Below are positions 1-12,035 of a stretch of 64,000 bases of DNA, in pieces; the first letter of the stretch is position 1; every line of letters starts with the position of its first letter. The position numbers were made by a program, and so were the translations under genes. The stretch spans positions 470,258,008 to 470,322,007 of the forward strand of contig NC_081405.1 in assembly GCF_030272615.1 (NCBI RefSeq), read 5' to 3'. This DNA is from Cryptomeria japonica. Lineage: Eukaryota > Streptophyta > Pinopsida > Cupressales > Cupressaceae. The notes beneath the pieces were generated by a model, which worked only from the letters and a program-made list of their open reading frames with translations, was not told the origin of the DNA and made no database searches.

Positions 1-2380
1 TTGGGTCAAAGAGCACGCTCAGACCTGAAGATTCAGGTAGAGTCGATGCTCGGTACCTACAACTGCATCACCAAGAAAACACACATACATTTCACTAACA
101 TATATAGACACACTGGTGGAGGAGAATCGTGACATTCCATGTCCCTCCGAAGTGGGTGATGGAAGATCATCCCCTCACACCCCATACATACTCGAACTCA
201 TACAAGAAGACGATCACAAGATATAACTCATACATAAAGTAGTTATGTCAGTTCAAGGTCAATATATACACGTATAATCTAACATCTAACCATCCTTCAA
301 GATAAAATGCATAACCTACATAATAAAAACCATCACATAAGAGAGTATCATCTAGTCACATAAACCATCAAAGAAATCAACCGGAGTCAAACTAAGTTAA
401 TGGAGTTTGACTGAGGGAGGGGCATTACATGTACACATACACATACACATACATAGACACACACATACATAAATAAAGGTTTACAATCTAAAAATGTTGC
501 CATTTTTAAGTGCTTTTTGCTTTAAAATACAAACAATGTATTCCTATTATTTGTTAGAATTAGAAATAACCCATGATGAAGTTGTGCATACTTGAAAGGA
601 TCAACCAAGAAACACGCCTTCCATGAGAGAATGTTGCAACATGAGCTTTCTTGAAGATGAGATTAAATTGATATGAAAATGATTCAATTGATATGATGCA
701 ATGTATAACTAAGCCTTGCTTATGTAGGCAAAGTGACAAGGTAGGATGACAACTACCCTTGATACAAAATTAAATGCATGATGGAATACAATAAATGCCT
801 AAAGCAATAATGAGATGCAACTCGTATCTTCTAGAATGCCACCTAAGATAACTAACATGATCCTATGGACAATATTAAATGACAAGTTAGAAAAGTAATT
901 TTATGACAACTAACTTATGCCAACTAAGGTTAAGTAAGCTTAACGTGTAAATGACATTTAATGACAACTAATTGTCACGTATGACTAAGTAAGCTTAATA
1001 CATGAATAAGTTCCAACTAAGAACTAGCTAGGTTCCAACACATTCACACTAACATTATTCAAGTATAATAATTGATTTTCAAAGACAATATTAGTATTTA
1101 TGAGAATATTGAGACTCCATTTTTAGAATTTTCATAGAAAATAAATTATTGTAATTTATAGTTCACTAGAGTACATATATTTTGGAATCATAGAAAGAAG
1201 TAGTTGCCTCCGTAATGTTAAATTGCTAGCTATAATTTGTAGTTTTTTGTAGACCATGGAAGATTTGTTTCTTTAATGCAGTCTCTTGTAATTTGCTCTT
1301 TAACATTCTTGTGCTTTGATTCTTCTATAATTTGTATTTTTTTGTAGACCATGGAAGACTTGTTTGCTTAATGTAGTCTCTTTTAAGTTGATATTAAAGG
1401 TTTTTGTGCTTTGATTCTTCTTATTGGAGATATTATATTTTAAATTTTTCAATCTTGATTAGTATAGGGGTTTTATAATATCATTTACTTATAAAAAGAG
1501 TTCAACGTTATAAGTTAAATATGTATTAAACAAAAATTGGTAACATGATCTCGCTTGTTAGTGAATTGGTGTTTCGTATCCTAGAATTTTTGAATGATGT
1601 CAAATTAAGGGATTTTGTTCATTAATAATCCCTATATCCCTATTCTCATCCTTTCCCTTTCCATTCAGTGTCCAATTACTAATTTAGTGTTTATTTGGAA
1701 TTTGACCTTCATGCTTGAGCAAGAGTTTGGATTCTATTTCAACATGAATATTTCAAGCACAAAGAACCACAACCATAGTAACTACAATGATATAATTGTT
1801 ACTTGTAGTGGACAACTGTATTGGCAAGTAGACTAATAAATTTTGTAATTAGAAAAGTGTAGAATTAAATTTCATAAAATCAATAAATAAAAGAAATATC
1901 TACCTAGATCTGATAACATGAGTCAAGTATTTAGTGTATACGCAAAATCTCTCAATCCTTGCAAAACTAACACTAATTCTAGTACTCTATGCCCTCCTTT
2001 AGTATTAAGCTTAAGTTCAAAAAATCATATAAAAATTTGAAGTTTAGTTTGAAAGATGTCATTACTTTTTAATATTAAATGAATTGTTGTTACTATGTTG
2101 TGAAGTGTTACTCCAAATTATCTACGTTGTATTGCATCGAATGAATACAAATTTATTAATTTTATTAATTGATGCACTAACCAAAGAACATTGATAAACA
2201 TTCAACTAATAATATGTTAAATAAATGATATTTTTAAATACCATACATTTTTTTATCTCTTACCATCAACCAAAAGAAAATAAATATTTCTTATTAATGC
2301 AATAAAACCAGAAATAATAATAACAACAAAGATAAATAAATAATTTTCATTACAATAATATGCTGCTTAAACTCACCTTT
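1..2380. other. Unrecognised non-coding stretch
   Basis: I recognise no gene here; open frames are short and unremarkable. The DNA is AT-rich. It contains a short CACATA-type simple repeat around 428-470 and a 95-bp tandem duplication listed separately. A purine run near 410-421 resembles a retroelement polypurine tract, but no adjacent LTR could be matched, so I do not call one. It is probably old transposon DNA (inference). Confidence 0.5.
1231..1420. repeat. 95-bp tandem duplication
   Basis: Two direct copies (1231-1325 and 1326-1420) both start TATAATTTGTA, share the core TTTTTTGTAGACCATGGAAG and end TTTGATTCTTC. They differ by scattered substitutions. There is no coding content. Confidence 0.8.
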
Positions 2381-2389
2381 TGTCTACCG

Positions 2390-3014
2390 GACCTTGCAAA
2401 ACCCTACACCGGACCCCATTTTCAGCGGGACCCACCTTGGCACCCTTAAAAAATTCTCGCACAGGGCTGTAGACGGTTTGTTCATTTCATTTCTAGTGTG
2501 CTGAACCCTCCGTTCCTTCGCGGTCGGCAAAGCCCAGAAAACCACCCTAGCGGTCTGTAAAACCCCTGCGGTCTGTAAAACCCTTGCGGAACTGCAATGC
2601 TAGTTCGCTGAGCTAGTTGGGATAAGTCAGTCATGAAAGCATAAAAAATGTTATTGTCTAGAAATTAGTTTGTGCCATCTGAAAAATGTCCTCTGAAGTT
2701 GCCATAAGAAGATCAATTCGCTATCGAGGGCAACACTGCGCTCTTCATGGTTTTGTTTCAGAATCATGTGAAAATCACAACTGCTACACTATCCGAGCTT
2801 ATTACTAGAAGAGAATCTTACACGCAACACCTCACATTTGAATTCTTCCTTCTGCTCCAGACGAGGAGATAACTGCCCGTACAAACCAGTGCATTTCTTA
2901 TCCAAGGTAGCTCTCATCCCTAGTGATGAGGCAGAGACATGGGAAGCTAGAGTATATTTGAATCAGGTTCTCTTGGTATTGGCAAAGTTGGCGAGTTGCA
3001 GGCGAAGAGGAGAA
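2390..3014 (+). promoter_or_regulatory. Promoter and 5' untranslated region of eL15
   Basis: GC content rises here against AT-rich surroundings. A telo-box-like AAACCCTA lies near 2399-2406, and further CCCTA/AAACCC words lie between 2540 and 2590, including a repeated GCGGTCTGTAAAACCC. Telo-boxes are a known feature of plant ribosomal-protein promoters, which fits the gene directly downstream. The transcription start cannot be fixed; a poor TATA-like TTAAAAAAT lies near 2447. Confidence concerns the region as a whole. Confidence 0.5.
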
Positions 3015-3438
3015 ATGGGTGAGCTCTCAGTGCATTCGTATTTGATTTTTTTTCTTGGGTTTCCTCTTATATGGCATGCTATTTTGTTTATTCTGCATTT
3101 GTACCACTTATTCCCCAAGACGAGGCTGCAATGACTTTGATGGGCTTACTTACTAAGTTTGATTTTTGATTGTGGGTTTTGTAATGTTCATATTTATTGC
3201 TTTCTACTAGTGTATTTCAGAGCTTTTCAAATTTATACTGGAAGTGATATAAGTATGTCGGTGGGGTGTAGGAACTTATAAGTACGTTGAGGAGCTATGG
3301 AAGAAGAAGCAATCGGATGTGATGAGGCTCATGCAGAGGGCGAGGAGCTCGGAATATCGAGAGCTTCATGGCTTAGTGAGAGTTAACAGGTCCACAAGAC
3401 CTGATAAGTCCCGCCGTCCTGGTTATAAGGCCAAGCAG
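3015..3438 (+). CDS. RPL15: Ribosomal protein eL15 (RPL15), exons 1-2, partial
   Basis: Exon 1 contributes only ATGG (3015-3018) and is followed by a canonical donor GTGAGC. Exon 2 runs 3272-3438 after an AG acceptor and ends at the donor GTTAGT. Spliced, they read [11 protein letters not shown] and continue to G-Y-K-A-K-Q, which matches the N-terminal 57 residues of the roughly 204-residue eukaryotic large-subunit protein eL15, an rRNA-binding structural protein of the cytosolic ribosome. The motifs KKKQSDVMR and TRPDK are intact. Several positions I expect to be conserved differ: CW is SS in [10 protein letters not shown], and RRLGYKAKQ is [10 protein letters not shown] did not find the next exon (VRRGGRKRPVPKG region) downstream, so either the next intron is very long, the exon lies outside the window, or this is a 5' gene fragment. 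Spliced boundaries and a promoter-like region argue against a processed pseudogene. Confidence 0.8.
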
Positions 3439-5403
3439 GTTAGTTTATGTAAATATATGTACTGTATGACTACTATCCAGTTTATGTAAATATATGCACT
3501 GTATGACTACCATCCCTAAAGAGGGAAACAAGCTGTATATAAGGTTTACATGATTATGTACGCCGTACTAAAATGTATACTAGCAACAGTTGACTTTTCT
3601 CCCCAAATTTGGAACTCAAGGCACAGTCAAGTAATGTAGTTTATTAGCATAAAAGACAGCATAGCAATGCTGTTATGAAAATATAAGCATCATGTGTTAA
3701 GTGGTTTATATGAACCCAACATAGGCATTAATGCTCAAAATATCAACTCACATAATCTTTAGAATATATGCAAATGGTACCAAATGTCCACTATACTCAC
3801 AATATTCTTCTCCTTGTATCTGAGGATTCGCGAACTGCATATTTGTAGAGAAAAAAACACCTCTACATAAATTCATCTAGGCTAATTAAATAAATACAAT
3901 CAATTAGTAAATAATTAACCTAGATAATAGAGTTGGGATATATGCTAGAACTGAAATAAGTGCAATAATTAAATAGGAGGATGGACATACTTAGCTCTAG
4001 GATCAATGATTGATAAATGATGGTGATGCTGGTCTAGAATGCTTCACCGTTTTCAGAAAATTAAATGCCTCAGCCTGATGAATATCTCAGAGTCTGAAAT
4101 GGCATGGAAAACTCTGCGGATTGTTGTCAGACACTGTGCAGTTTATCTCAATTGCCACAAAATTCATATAATGCATGAGACTGATTTTGGGATATGGGAA
4201 TGACCTAACAGAAAATAGACCCTAGAATTCTGTTTGCCTTTGCCTATTGGATATTTGAGAAGTTAAGGCGGTGTCTAGAGACACCTTGAGGAGCTTACTA
4301 ACTTGATAGGTGAATGTGTTCATCTAGTTCAAAGCCCTCGATGGACATAATTATCGGCATGAGAAAGACTGAAAACAACATTCGAGACATGCACATGGTG
4401 ATGCAGATTTAATTCCTTTAATGCCTGTCTGATTTGAAGTGTGCTCTAGTTATTATTCTGTTGTGTTAATTCTCCCTTGAGCATATACTTCAAATACAAT
4501 GACATAGCAACATGTTGCACGAAATATGTGTTGGGTGAGCTTATAAAAGCTTGTAAAAGGGGGCAGTGAAGTTTACATTGAATTTACTATTTTGAAGATT
4601 TGTATGGGGTGGGAAGAATACTCAGAGATGGATTGGTGCCTATTTTAGGGAACACAGAGTCTAACACAGTACATCTTACTGTTCTAATAACAAATATTTC
4701 AGGTGGTTATGAGTCCTTGACTAAGTATTGTTGCCTTACAACAATTCAACGTATAAATGGCCCATACAGAGGATATCCAGCTTAATAATCCACTTATAAT
4801 GCAAAAATTCCCAATATTTCCACGTAAGAATTATGTTGTTTCTTGAACAAATACTAATGCAAATAAATAACTGAACACACAGATGTGTGCAAAGAGAATC
4901 ATAATCCTTGATTATTTATTTCAAATAAATATTACATCACAAGAGTGGAGGCGACAACAATTGTTTGTCATGTATTCATATAATTTCATCCAAAAATGAC
5001 ATACTTCAAGAGAAGCTAGTACAAAAATTACAACGATGCATTTCCTACTGCTGACTTAGTTCAACTCTCGTGTACCACTTTTCCCAACCTTGAATACAAT
5101 AGAGATACATCCCTTTTTATAAAAGAAAGCTCACGTAGGGGTGACAAATGTCATTTTCCAATCAGCTTCATGAACTTTCGTGCAATTGAATGTACACAAA
5201 GACGTGTGAGATGCTTGAGAGTTCTTCACAAGAACCTACAGTCTATTTGAAGTATTACTTAGAACTAGATCATTCTTGATCCACCCAAGTTGAAGCCCGA
5301 CTTGCTATTTGCTGTTATGGCGTTCGAGAACAAATGTGTAGGAGGCTCTTTATTGATTGCTTGGACTTTTGATGATGAGTATTGAAAACAAAAGTGGCAT
5401 TGG
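3439..5403. other. Intron or intergenic DNA without recognised features
   Basis: This follows the exon-2 donor of eL15. It contains an approximate duplication at 3440-3515 (TTTATGTAAATATATG followed by CACTGTATGACTAC twice). I see no exon, tRNA or transposon domain. Confidence 0.5.
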
Positions 5404-6283
5404 AGAGGTGTTGATGTGTTTTTTATGCACATGCGAACACAAAATAAAATACCTAAAGGTACCTTATCCTCTCTTGAATAAAGTCTCCGAATGCTGAAGA
5501 TGTCGTGAAAAGGATCAATCGGGATGACTTCAAGGTTCTTTGTATGTAGGATCTCTATGTGTGGATAAGCTCTTTGTGGTATGATGTGATTTGCTGGAAT
5601 CACAAGGGGACTTACACTTGATGACTGAACTTCTAATTTGCTTTGAATATTGCTGGAACACAGGATTTCATTGCCTTAGATTTGAAAAAAGGGAAAAAGA
5701 CGAGGGTGAGGAGAGGATCTAATCCTAATACTAAGAATGTAGGAGCAATGAATGATCTTTGATGAAATTCTAACTCTGTCTTGTTTTGACATCCTAGGAC
5801 CATCTCCACAAGGTTAGTGCGATCTTCGAAGGAAAGCTTTATGATGTTCAAATCATCACTGCAGGCATAGACACCATCAAGCTGATGCATATCAATGAAG
5901 AAGCAACAATTGAAGTTAAGCTTAAGCTGAATGATTCCAGTTGACTACACAAGGCAAGTCTGCAATCAACAAACTGCTAGTAGTATGGATATACGAATTT
6001 CACCATCAATCAAACACATTTCTTCCACTCATCTAATAACATGAAATCAAATATGAGAAGTATAGAGACCATGCAAATTGTCGAATCGACCCATAAATTT
6101 CACCATTTCTTCAATGAAGTTACAAGTCTTTTACAACAACATCTTGGCAACAATCTTTGCCTTCTCTCTCTACTCTACTCTAATTGCTATTTTATCAACT
6201 AGCTAATCACCTTCTAACTACTCTCTATCCACTAACTCCTTTCTATTCTTCTATATTCCCCTTTACAAATGAAGAGTCGGGGC

Positions 6284-6372
6284 CTATATAGTGCCCTTAA
6301 TACAATTCGATGGCTAAGATCAATTTGAGATCAATGGCCAAGATTCAATAATAAAAACCCTAATTAGGGTTT
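6284..6372 (-). promoter_or_regulatory. Promoter-like block of GE-2: telo-box palindrome plus TATA
   Basis: An 18-bp perfect palindrome AAACCCTAATTAGGGTTT lies at 6355-6372. It consists of two telo-boxes head to head. About 65 bp further along the minus strand lies TATATAG (6290-6284) followed by a GC-rich short stretch, as at a transcription start. The same order occurs in GE-1, and the palindrome (one base changed) is also in GE-3. Confidence 0.55.
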
Positions 6373-6636
6373 GTTACAACCATTACATAACATTTAATGC
6401 TTGACCAATGATAAAATTACATCCTTAGGACACATAGGACACATGTCTTCTTTGGAAAAATCGACCAATAGATAGCTGGGGTAGGTACATAGAAGTTTGT
6501 GCCACCTCCCATGAGTTAGGTACATTGAATCTGGACATGCTGAGGTGGACCACACTGACTGGAGAAATGATGACTAGGATGCCAACTCGTCAGACACTTG
6601 GTTGATACTCAATTTGGTAATGTTGAGAAGTTAGCT

Positions 6637-6918
6637 TTAATTAACTCTTCTGAAACTATCTGCTTCTTCAACGAACCTTTGCTTTGACTTATTTTGTCTT
6701 TGATGTGCAAGATGATGATGTACCTTGCCTTGGAATGTTGGATTGGAAGAAGTTATTCCTGATGATGCTTGACCGAAGAAGGCCGTCCTTGTCGATGCTA
6801 GACTGGAGGAGGTCATCCTTGATCTGGCTTGATTTTCCAACTCTGGGATCTCCATTTGATGCCTACACAACATTTCACAATTAGTATTATATCTTGAAGT
6901 GTAGAAATTAGGATTCAA
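6637..6918 (-). pseudogene. 5' remnant of the GE ORF in GE-2
   Basis: The upstream sequence and the first codons align with the start of the long GE-1 ORF at 32041 (both contain GAAATGTTGTGTAGG before the start), so this is the same position in the element. After the start the sequence diverges at once into a 93-residue frame rich in Ser, Arg and Gln with no known domain, and nothing like the 1,070-codon GE-1 frame follows. GE-2 therefore lost or never had the ORF body. Confidence 0.45.
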
Positions 6919-7789
6919 AAGGAAGATTTAAGATTTTAATTAGGAAACTTCATGATAAATCTTGAGTTATCATTTCCTAATTAACTATGCCAAACTTAGA
7001 ATTTTCAAAATAAAAGTTCAAAATTCAAATCTTCAACAATGGTGTCAAGATGATTTCGCCATACCTCCTCTTTGAGCATTAAACTCTAAGAAATGATGCA
7101 AAAATAGATGAATTTCGCTAGGCAAAATGTAGATCAAAGCCTTCTCTTGAACAAATTGCGCCTCCTCTAGCTTGGAAAAGAATAAACTTCACTAGCCTCT
7201 TCAAAAATCTGGAAATTCGCCTTCAAATACCTTCAAAACATCTGGAAATTATCCTCCAATCTAGCAAGAAATTCACCTCTCCAATAGCCTTCAAGATGAA
7301 TTTTGCCCTCCTTAGTCTCCACACTTAGTAGAAATTCGCTCCACTCCAGCTAGATTTCGCACCTTCAATTAGCTCTCCAAATTCGCACTTGAAAGGATGA
7401 TTGAATGATTTGAATTGTGAAAATACACCTCCAATATATAGAGCGCTCACCCCTTTGCTCCCTCTAGGCCGACTTGGCAAAAGAGGTTAAAAATAAATAA
7501 ATTTTCAAAAAAAAGGGGGGCCGACTTGGCAAAATAAGTGAAAATAAGGCCTTGTGCGCTCCACATTTAATTTTAATTTAATAAAAAATTAATTTTAAAT
7601 GCCTTTATAATAGAAATTTGATTTTTTGAGGCTCAAAATTAATTTATTAAATGCCAATGTGTCTTTTATTTAATGCCAATTTAATTTAATTTTTCCAAAT
7701 ATTTCGAAGTTAGCAATTTGGCATCTAATGCAATTTGGAAGATATCAACGCTTCAAATATGGTAAAAAAAATAAAGAATGCCATTAATT

Positions 7790-9065
7790 TCGCCCTGGAC
7801 CCTTGGAGAGGGACAGGAGTGAACTTTCAATTTAGGCCTTGCATTCCTCATTTTTCCTTTCTCAAAACTTTATCTAGGCACTAAAACGGCATTTTTAATT
7901 GGAGTTTTGAGTTTAATTTCACTTGATCTCTAGGAGGGAAGTGCATTAGGACCTTTTTCGCCCTAGACCCTTGGAGAGGGATAGGTGTGCCTTTTCACTT
8001 TTGCTCTTAATCTTTCATCCTTTAATTGCCAACTCTCATTGTGGGGTAAGTAATGATCTCTCTCATCCATTCCATACACATTTAGTTTGCTTTTTGCAAG
8101 GCAAAATAGGTGTTTCAAAGACTTTCACTCTGGGCCTCTAGTGAGGGACAGGGGCGACTTTTGTGTTTTAGCCTAGGATTATCAAGTTTTGAAGTTAAAT
8201 CTTTGTTCACTATGCTTTAGAAGACCCTTTCCACCTTTGCACAACCTCGCCTTAGCGTAATCTTGGAGGAAAGCCATTGGTTTTGTAAAAATCGCCATGG
8301 TCCTTCAGTGAGGGACAGGAGCGCTTTTGAGTCCTTTGCACAAATTCTTAGTCACTTCAACCTTCAAATTACCCTCAAGGTGTAGAACATCACTCTTCAC
8401 TCCCTTTTGAGTCTTGGAAACAAAAAGTCATCTCGAAATGCAAGGAAAGTGGGCAAACTTAGAAATTTCGCCCTGGACCCTTGGAGAGGGACAGGAGCAA
8501 ATTTGCAAATTGTCATCAAAATTTGTAATCCTTGCATCTCAATTCCACTTCAAGGCATTTTAAACATCATTTCAAACTTGCGCCTTGGCTTAGATTTGTC
8601 CAGACTTGGCGAGAAGGACTGGATATTAGGTTTTTCGCCCTGGTCCCTCAGAGAGGGATAGGAGCGATTTTATCCTTTCTGGCTAATCCATCCAAAATTT
8701 AAGTTTCTAATCACTTCACAGGGCAAGGTATGATCATTTTCAAGGCCAGGAACAAGGTTTCAAATTCAAGCGAGTTGGCAAACGAAATCTACAATGAATT
8801 TTGCTCTGGACCCTCAGCAAGGGTTAGGAGCGAAATTTCCAATCTTGGCCAAAATTCATCATTTTCTTCAAGGTGTTCAATCAATTCCAAAGTCCAAACA
8901 AAATGCTTTGCAAATCAAAATTTGGTCAAATAAGGCCAAGAATGAGTCCTAGGTTGATTTTCGCCTTGGACCCTCTGGAAGGGTCAGGGGTGAGATTCGC
9001 TTTGGACCTCCTGAGAGGTTTAGGAGCGAAATTCGCTCTGGATCCTCAGCAAGGGTCAGGAGCAA
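7790..9065 (-). repeat. Array of ten 33-nt hairpin units (GE-2)
   Basis: On the plus strand each unit reads about TCGCCCTGGACCCT, a 4-5 nt loop, then AGGGACAGGAGCGA; the halves are imperfectly complementary. Unit starts are 7790, 7958, 8125, 8292, 8468, 8635, 8802, 8961, 8997 and 9033. Seven gaps are 159-176 bp, mostly 167-168. The last two gaps are only 36 bp, so three units sit head to tail without spacers. Spacers align with those of GE-1 position by position, including the single long 176-bp gap (8292-8468, against 30536-30713 in GE-1). Confidence 0.85.
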
Positions 9066-9539
9066 AATTTGACTTTTTGAACTCTCTATCAGGATAATTT
9101 TTATGGAATATAACATTTAAGTATAAGAAAGATACTTTAAGTTATATTCCATATATACTTTCAGGATGTTTGAGAGTGGTTTCAGACCTCCAGGAGCTAT
9201 ATTGCAAAATCTAATTTTTTGAGGTTTTTCAGTTTCCAGACTTAGTCAAATTTCAGGATCAGGACATTTCAGACTTAGCCAATTTTTAGGATCAGGACTT
9301 AGCCAAATTTCAGGATCAGGACTTTCAAACTTAGCCAAATTTCAGGATCAGGACTTCACTCAACAACTTGACTTAACTCAAGCAGAACTTGCTATCCAGG
9401 TGATCCCCTTGGCGACACTCAAAATGCAAAGGCCAACTGACAAAACCCTAAAAGACCTAGAAAACAAACCCTGAAAAGCAAAAAAATCAGGGGTCTCCAT
9501 TTGCAATGGGGCGATGTGTGAAATGGTCACAACAAGAGG

Positions 9540-11900
9540 CAACATCTAACATGTTGGGAGAAGAAAGAGTCTTAAGACCGATGCTACCATTAAGAATTCA
9601 ACAAATGAAATAGCTAGCATGGAGCCTATTTGGGATGAATGTGCCACGCCCATGCCTTAACAATTTTTTGTGATAGGCAGATGAAGAGCAACTAGAACAA
9701 AGGGCACCACCCCTCTCGTCAACCCAACAATAATCAAAGAGCAATATGACATTAATAATCAGGGTTGGCTCATCGAGAGCCAACACATCTTCCACACCTG
9801 CCAAACTGAATAAGAGAACATCGAAGGCTTCAAGGGAGGAATTGAATGTACCGTATTCCATATGAGGTTAGTCAAATGAACCAAGCCATTTATAAGAAAC
9901 TATGGAAGTGCACAACTCCTTTCCAAATACAGTCATTATATTCCATGGGAAGCCTATGTTTGAGTCTAAGCCTCAGCGTGAGAATCAATTGGACTAGACC
10001 TTCCTCATTTCAATTCCGCCCTTCCTTAAAAGAATTCTTCCACTTCTCCTGCCAAATTCACAAAGCTTTAAGTTGGAAAATATAGAATAATCCTAGAAAA
10101 ACCAAAGCAATATCATAGAATTTTTTTTAGAATGCCAATGGAAAGTTAACCCCTCTAATAGATTGTTTGCATGAATGTGAATTGCCTTGAGCCCATGGTC
10201 TCCTTTTATAGTTAAAAATTGAGGTTAATGCCTTTGGTTGCACCCTTGATCAAGATTAACTCACTTTAAGCATCTCTTATGCAATGTCCTCATTTTCGAG
10301 TTCTCTTGCACTGTGGTTGACACTGATCTTCTGGGTGTGTCAGCTTGATCAGAGGCATTATTAGATGGTCTAGAGGATTCATTTGACATTTTCAAATATT
10401 ATTTTTTGACATTTGGTGTATTCTCCAAGATTTTTGGAGGGAGCATTTGTATATAGTAAGTCACTTGGTCAGGTCTGATTATTACCATTCATCATTGGCA
10501 TCACACTTGCATAGTCAATTTTCAATTCTTCATTTAGACTATTTTTGCAACTTGGGTGTAATATTGAGCTATATTTAATTAATTTTACTAAGGTTGCTAT
10601 TTTAATTAAAATGTTTTAATGATCAGCTTAGTGTTATAGCTTGTTGGAACTGGGTTGGAAAATTTTAAATGTTGAGATGCTGAATAGTGACTTTAAATGC
10701 TGGAAATGTTTTTAATGAATTAAATTGCTTTTTCGGGGATAAGGCTTATTTAATTAATAAAGTGGTTTTATAATTTAGTTTTCCGGAAAGTTCGCAAAAA
10801 AGCCTATAAAAAGGGGTTTGTGAGCTCATTTGGTATTATGCACTTTATTCTATTTTCTCTTATTGAAACCCTTGTGGTTTGGGAGATTGAACTTTGTTCA
10901 TTTCAGCCTTTGGTGCATGAAAACGCTTTAGAGAAGATCAGTTTCGGAGGTGAAAGATTCCCCCCTAGCTGGTGATTTGGTGGATTCACTCAGATTTCAT
11001 AGTTGCACATCAATGTTTGTGGTAAAATTTGTGAAGTGTCTTGCAGAGACAAATTTTCAGGGCCCTTGAGGATGTTTTGCAAATATTGATGGTCTACTTC
11101 TATTTTGTATGGGATGCCATACTCTATTCTTGGTTGGATGTTGAGTTGGAGTCAAGCGTGGGTCTTTTCTTTGAATACATTGTGGTTACGCGCTGATATT
11201 CTAGGTCAAGCGTGTGAACTAGCAACAAATCGATTTGGGCATAAAGGAGATTGGAGCCATCTTTCATTTTTTTAGCTGATTGGTCTTCTTTTTGGTAAAC
11301 ATCTTTGCTATATTCCTAGGTGTGGATTTATATCATCAGGTCATGCTTCTTTAAAGGGGACATTTCAGCTATTCTTCTCATAGTGGTACGCAGTAAGTAG
11401 GGATGGATTGGGGAAGCATTGCCGACTCCTTAAGCTGGTTGAAGGAGTATCTCTGAGTTGTTTGGGTCTGCATTCCGGACATGAGGCATGTCAGGGCTCC
11501 ATTCTTGAACGTGGAAGAATGTTTCCAGATTGGCGTGTGGATTCCTGAAGTCTCTCACTGCTGCAACCTTATAAGACTGGACCTGTGCGCTAGAAGATCT
11601 GAGTTCATTGAGTGTGGCTTTATCATTGAGCAATCTTTATTGTATTCCCAGCCATTATAAACAGTTGAAGGTCTTGTGAGACTTCGTTATCAGTTATATT
11701 GATGGCGTTGGAGGTTTTTTATTAGCAGATAATCCTTGTGGCTGGCTGTTTCACAAAGGATGGTGAGGTGTTTTTATCATTGCTGGTCAACAATAACATC
11801 GCTGAGGACTGTTGCTGGAGTTTTCCCATCATGTGGAGGCTTGGAATAAATTGTGATACCGATAAATACATTATCTTTATTAGAATAATACTTTATTATT
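9540..11900. other. Unrecognised DNA, possibly containing an LTR promoter
   Basis: No gene is recognised. A good TATA-like CTATAAAAAGGGG lies near 10803-10815, followed by a pyrimidine-rich stretch, as in LTR promoters. It could belong to the 5' LTR of copia element A downstream, but I could not match a second LTR copy. The frame at 9598-9861 (-) resembles nothing I know. Confidence 0.35.
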
Positions 11901-11943
11901 TTATTATTAATGCTCAATATTGTAAACTTAGTGTAAATATCTT

Positions 11944-12035
11944 AATAAGATCTTGCTCGATCTTATTGGCAGTTTCTTTTTAGAAACTTGCCTTCTTGTA
12001 ATTCTTTGTAATCCTATTTATTGAGCGTTTGCTCA
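11944..12035 (+). other. Three consecutive hairpins before the copia A primer site
   Basis: 11944-11967 is AATAAGATC, a 6-nt loop, then GATCTTATT (perfect 9-bp arms). 11968-11992 is GGCAGTTTCT, a T-rich loop, then AGAAACTTGCC (one bulge). 12022-12035 is TGAGC, GTTT, GCTCA. They lie about 45-135 bp upstream of the primer binding site, where the R-U5 part of the 5' LTR of element A should be. The LTR end itself is near 12078. Confidence 0.6.

Larger units (their letters stand above)
5409..9534 (-). mobile_element. Large TG...CA element GE-2, complete, 4.1 kb
   Basis: On the minus strand the element starts TTGTTGTGACCATTTCACAC (first T flanking) and ends GTGCATAAAAAACACATCAACA-like at 5409. The flanks carry a perfect 5-bp duplication AGAGG (5404-5408 and 9535-9539), proving a single insertion. 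Reading 5' to 3' on the minus strand it holds a terminal hairpin (9497-9509), an array of ten 33-nt hairpin units (9065-7790), an AT-rich segment, the start of an ORF (6918-6637) and a promoter-like block (6372-6284). It aligns unit by unit with GE-1, but the long ORF of GE-1 is missing, replaced by about 300 bp of other sequence. TGTTG...CAACA ends and a 5-bp duplication are typical of LTRs, yet there is no second LTR, primer site or pol between the ends. A solo LTR is the simplest reading; a non-LTR architecture is not excluded. Confidence 0.8.

Noticed and set aside
4600-4785. Third exon of eL15 or a separate small gene in the 61-codon frame
   Set aside because: No eL15 motif, no convincing splice sites, and composition like the surrounding non-coding DNA.
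5409-9534. Calling GE a DNA transposon with TGTTG/CAACA terminal inverted repeats
   Set aside because: Only 5 bp are inverted, duplications are 5 bp, and there is no transposase. This pattern fits LTR ends better than any DNA-transposon superfamily I know.
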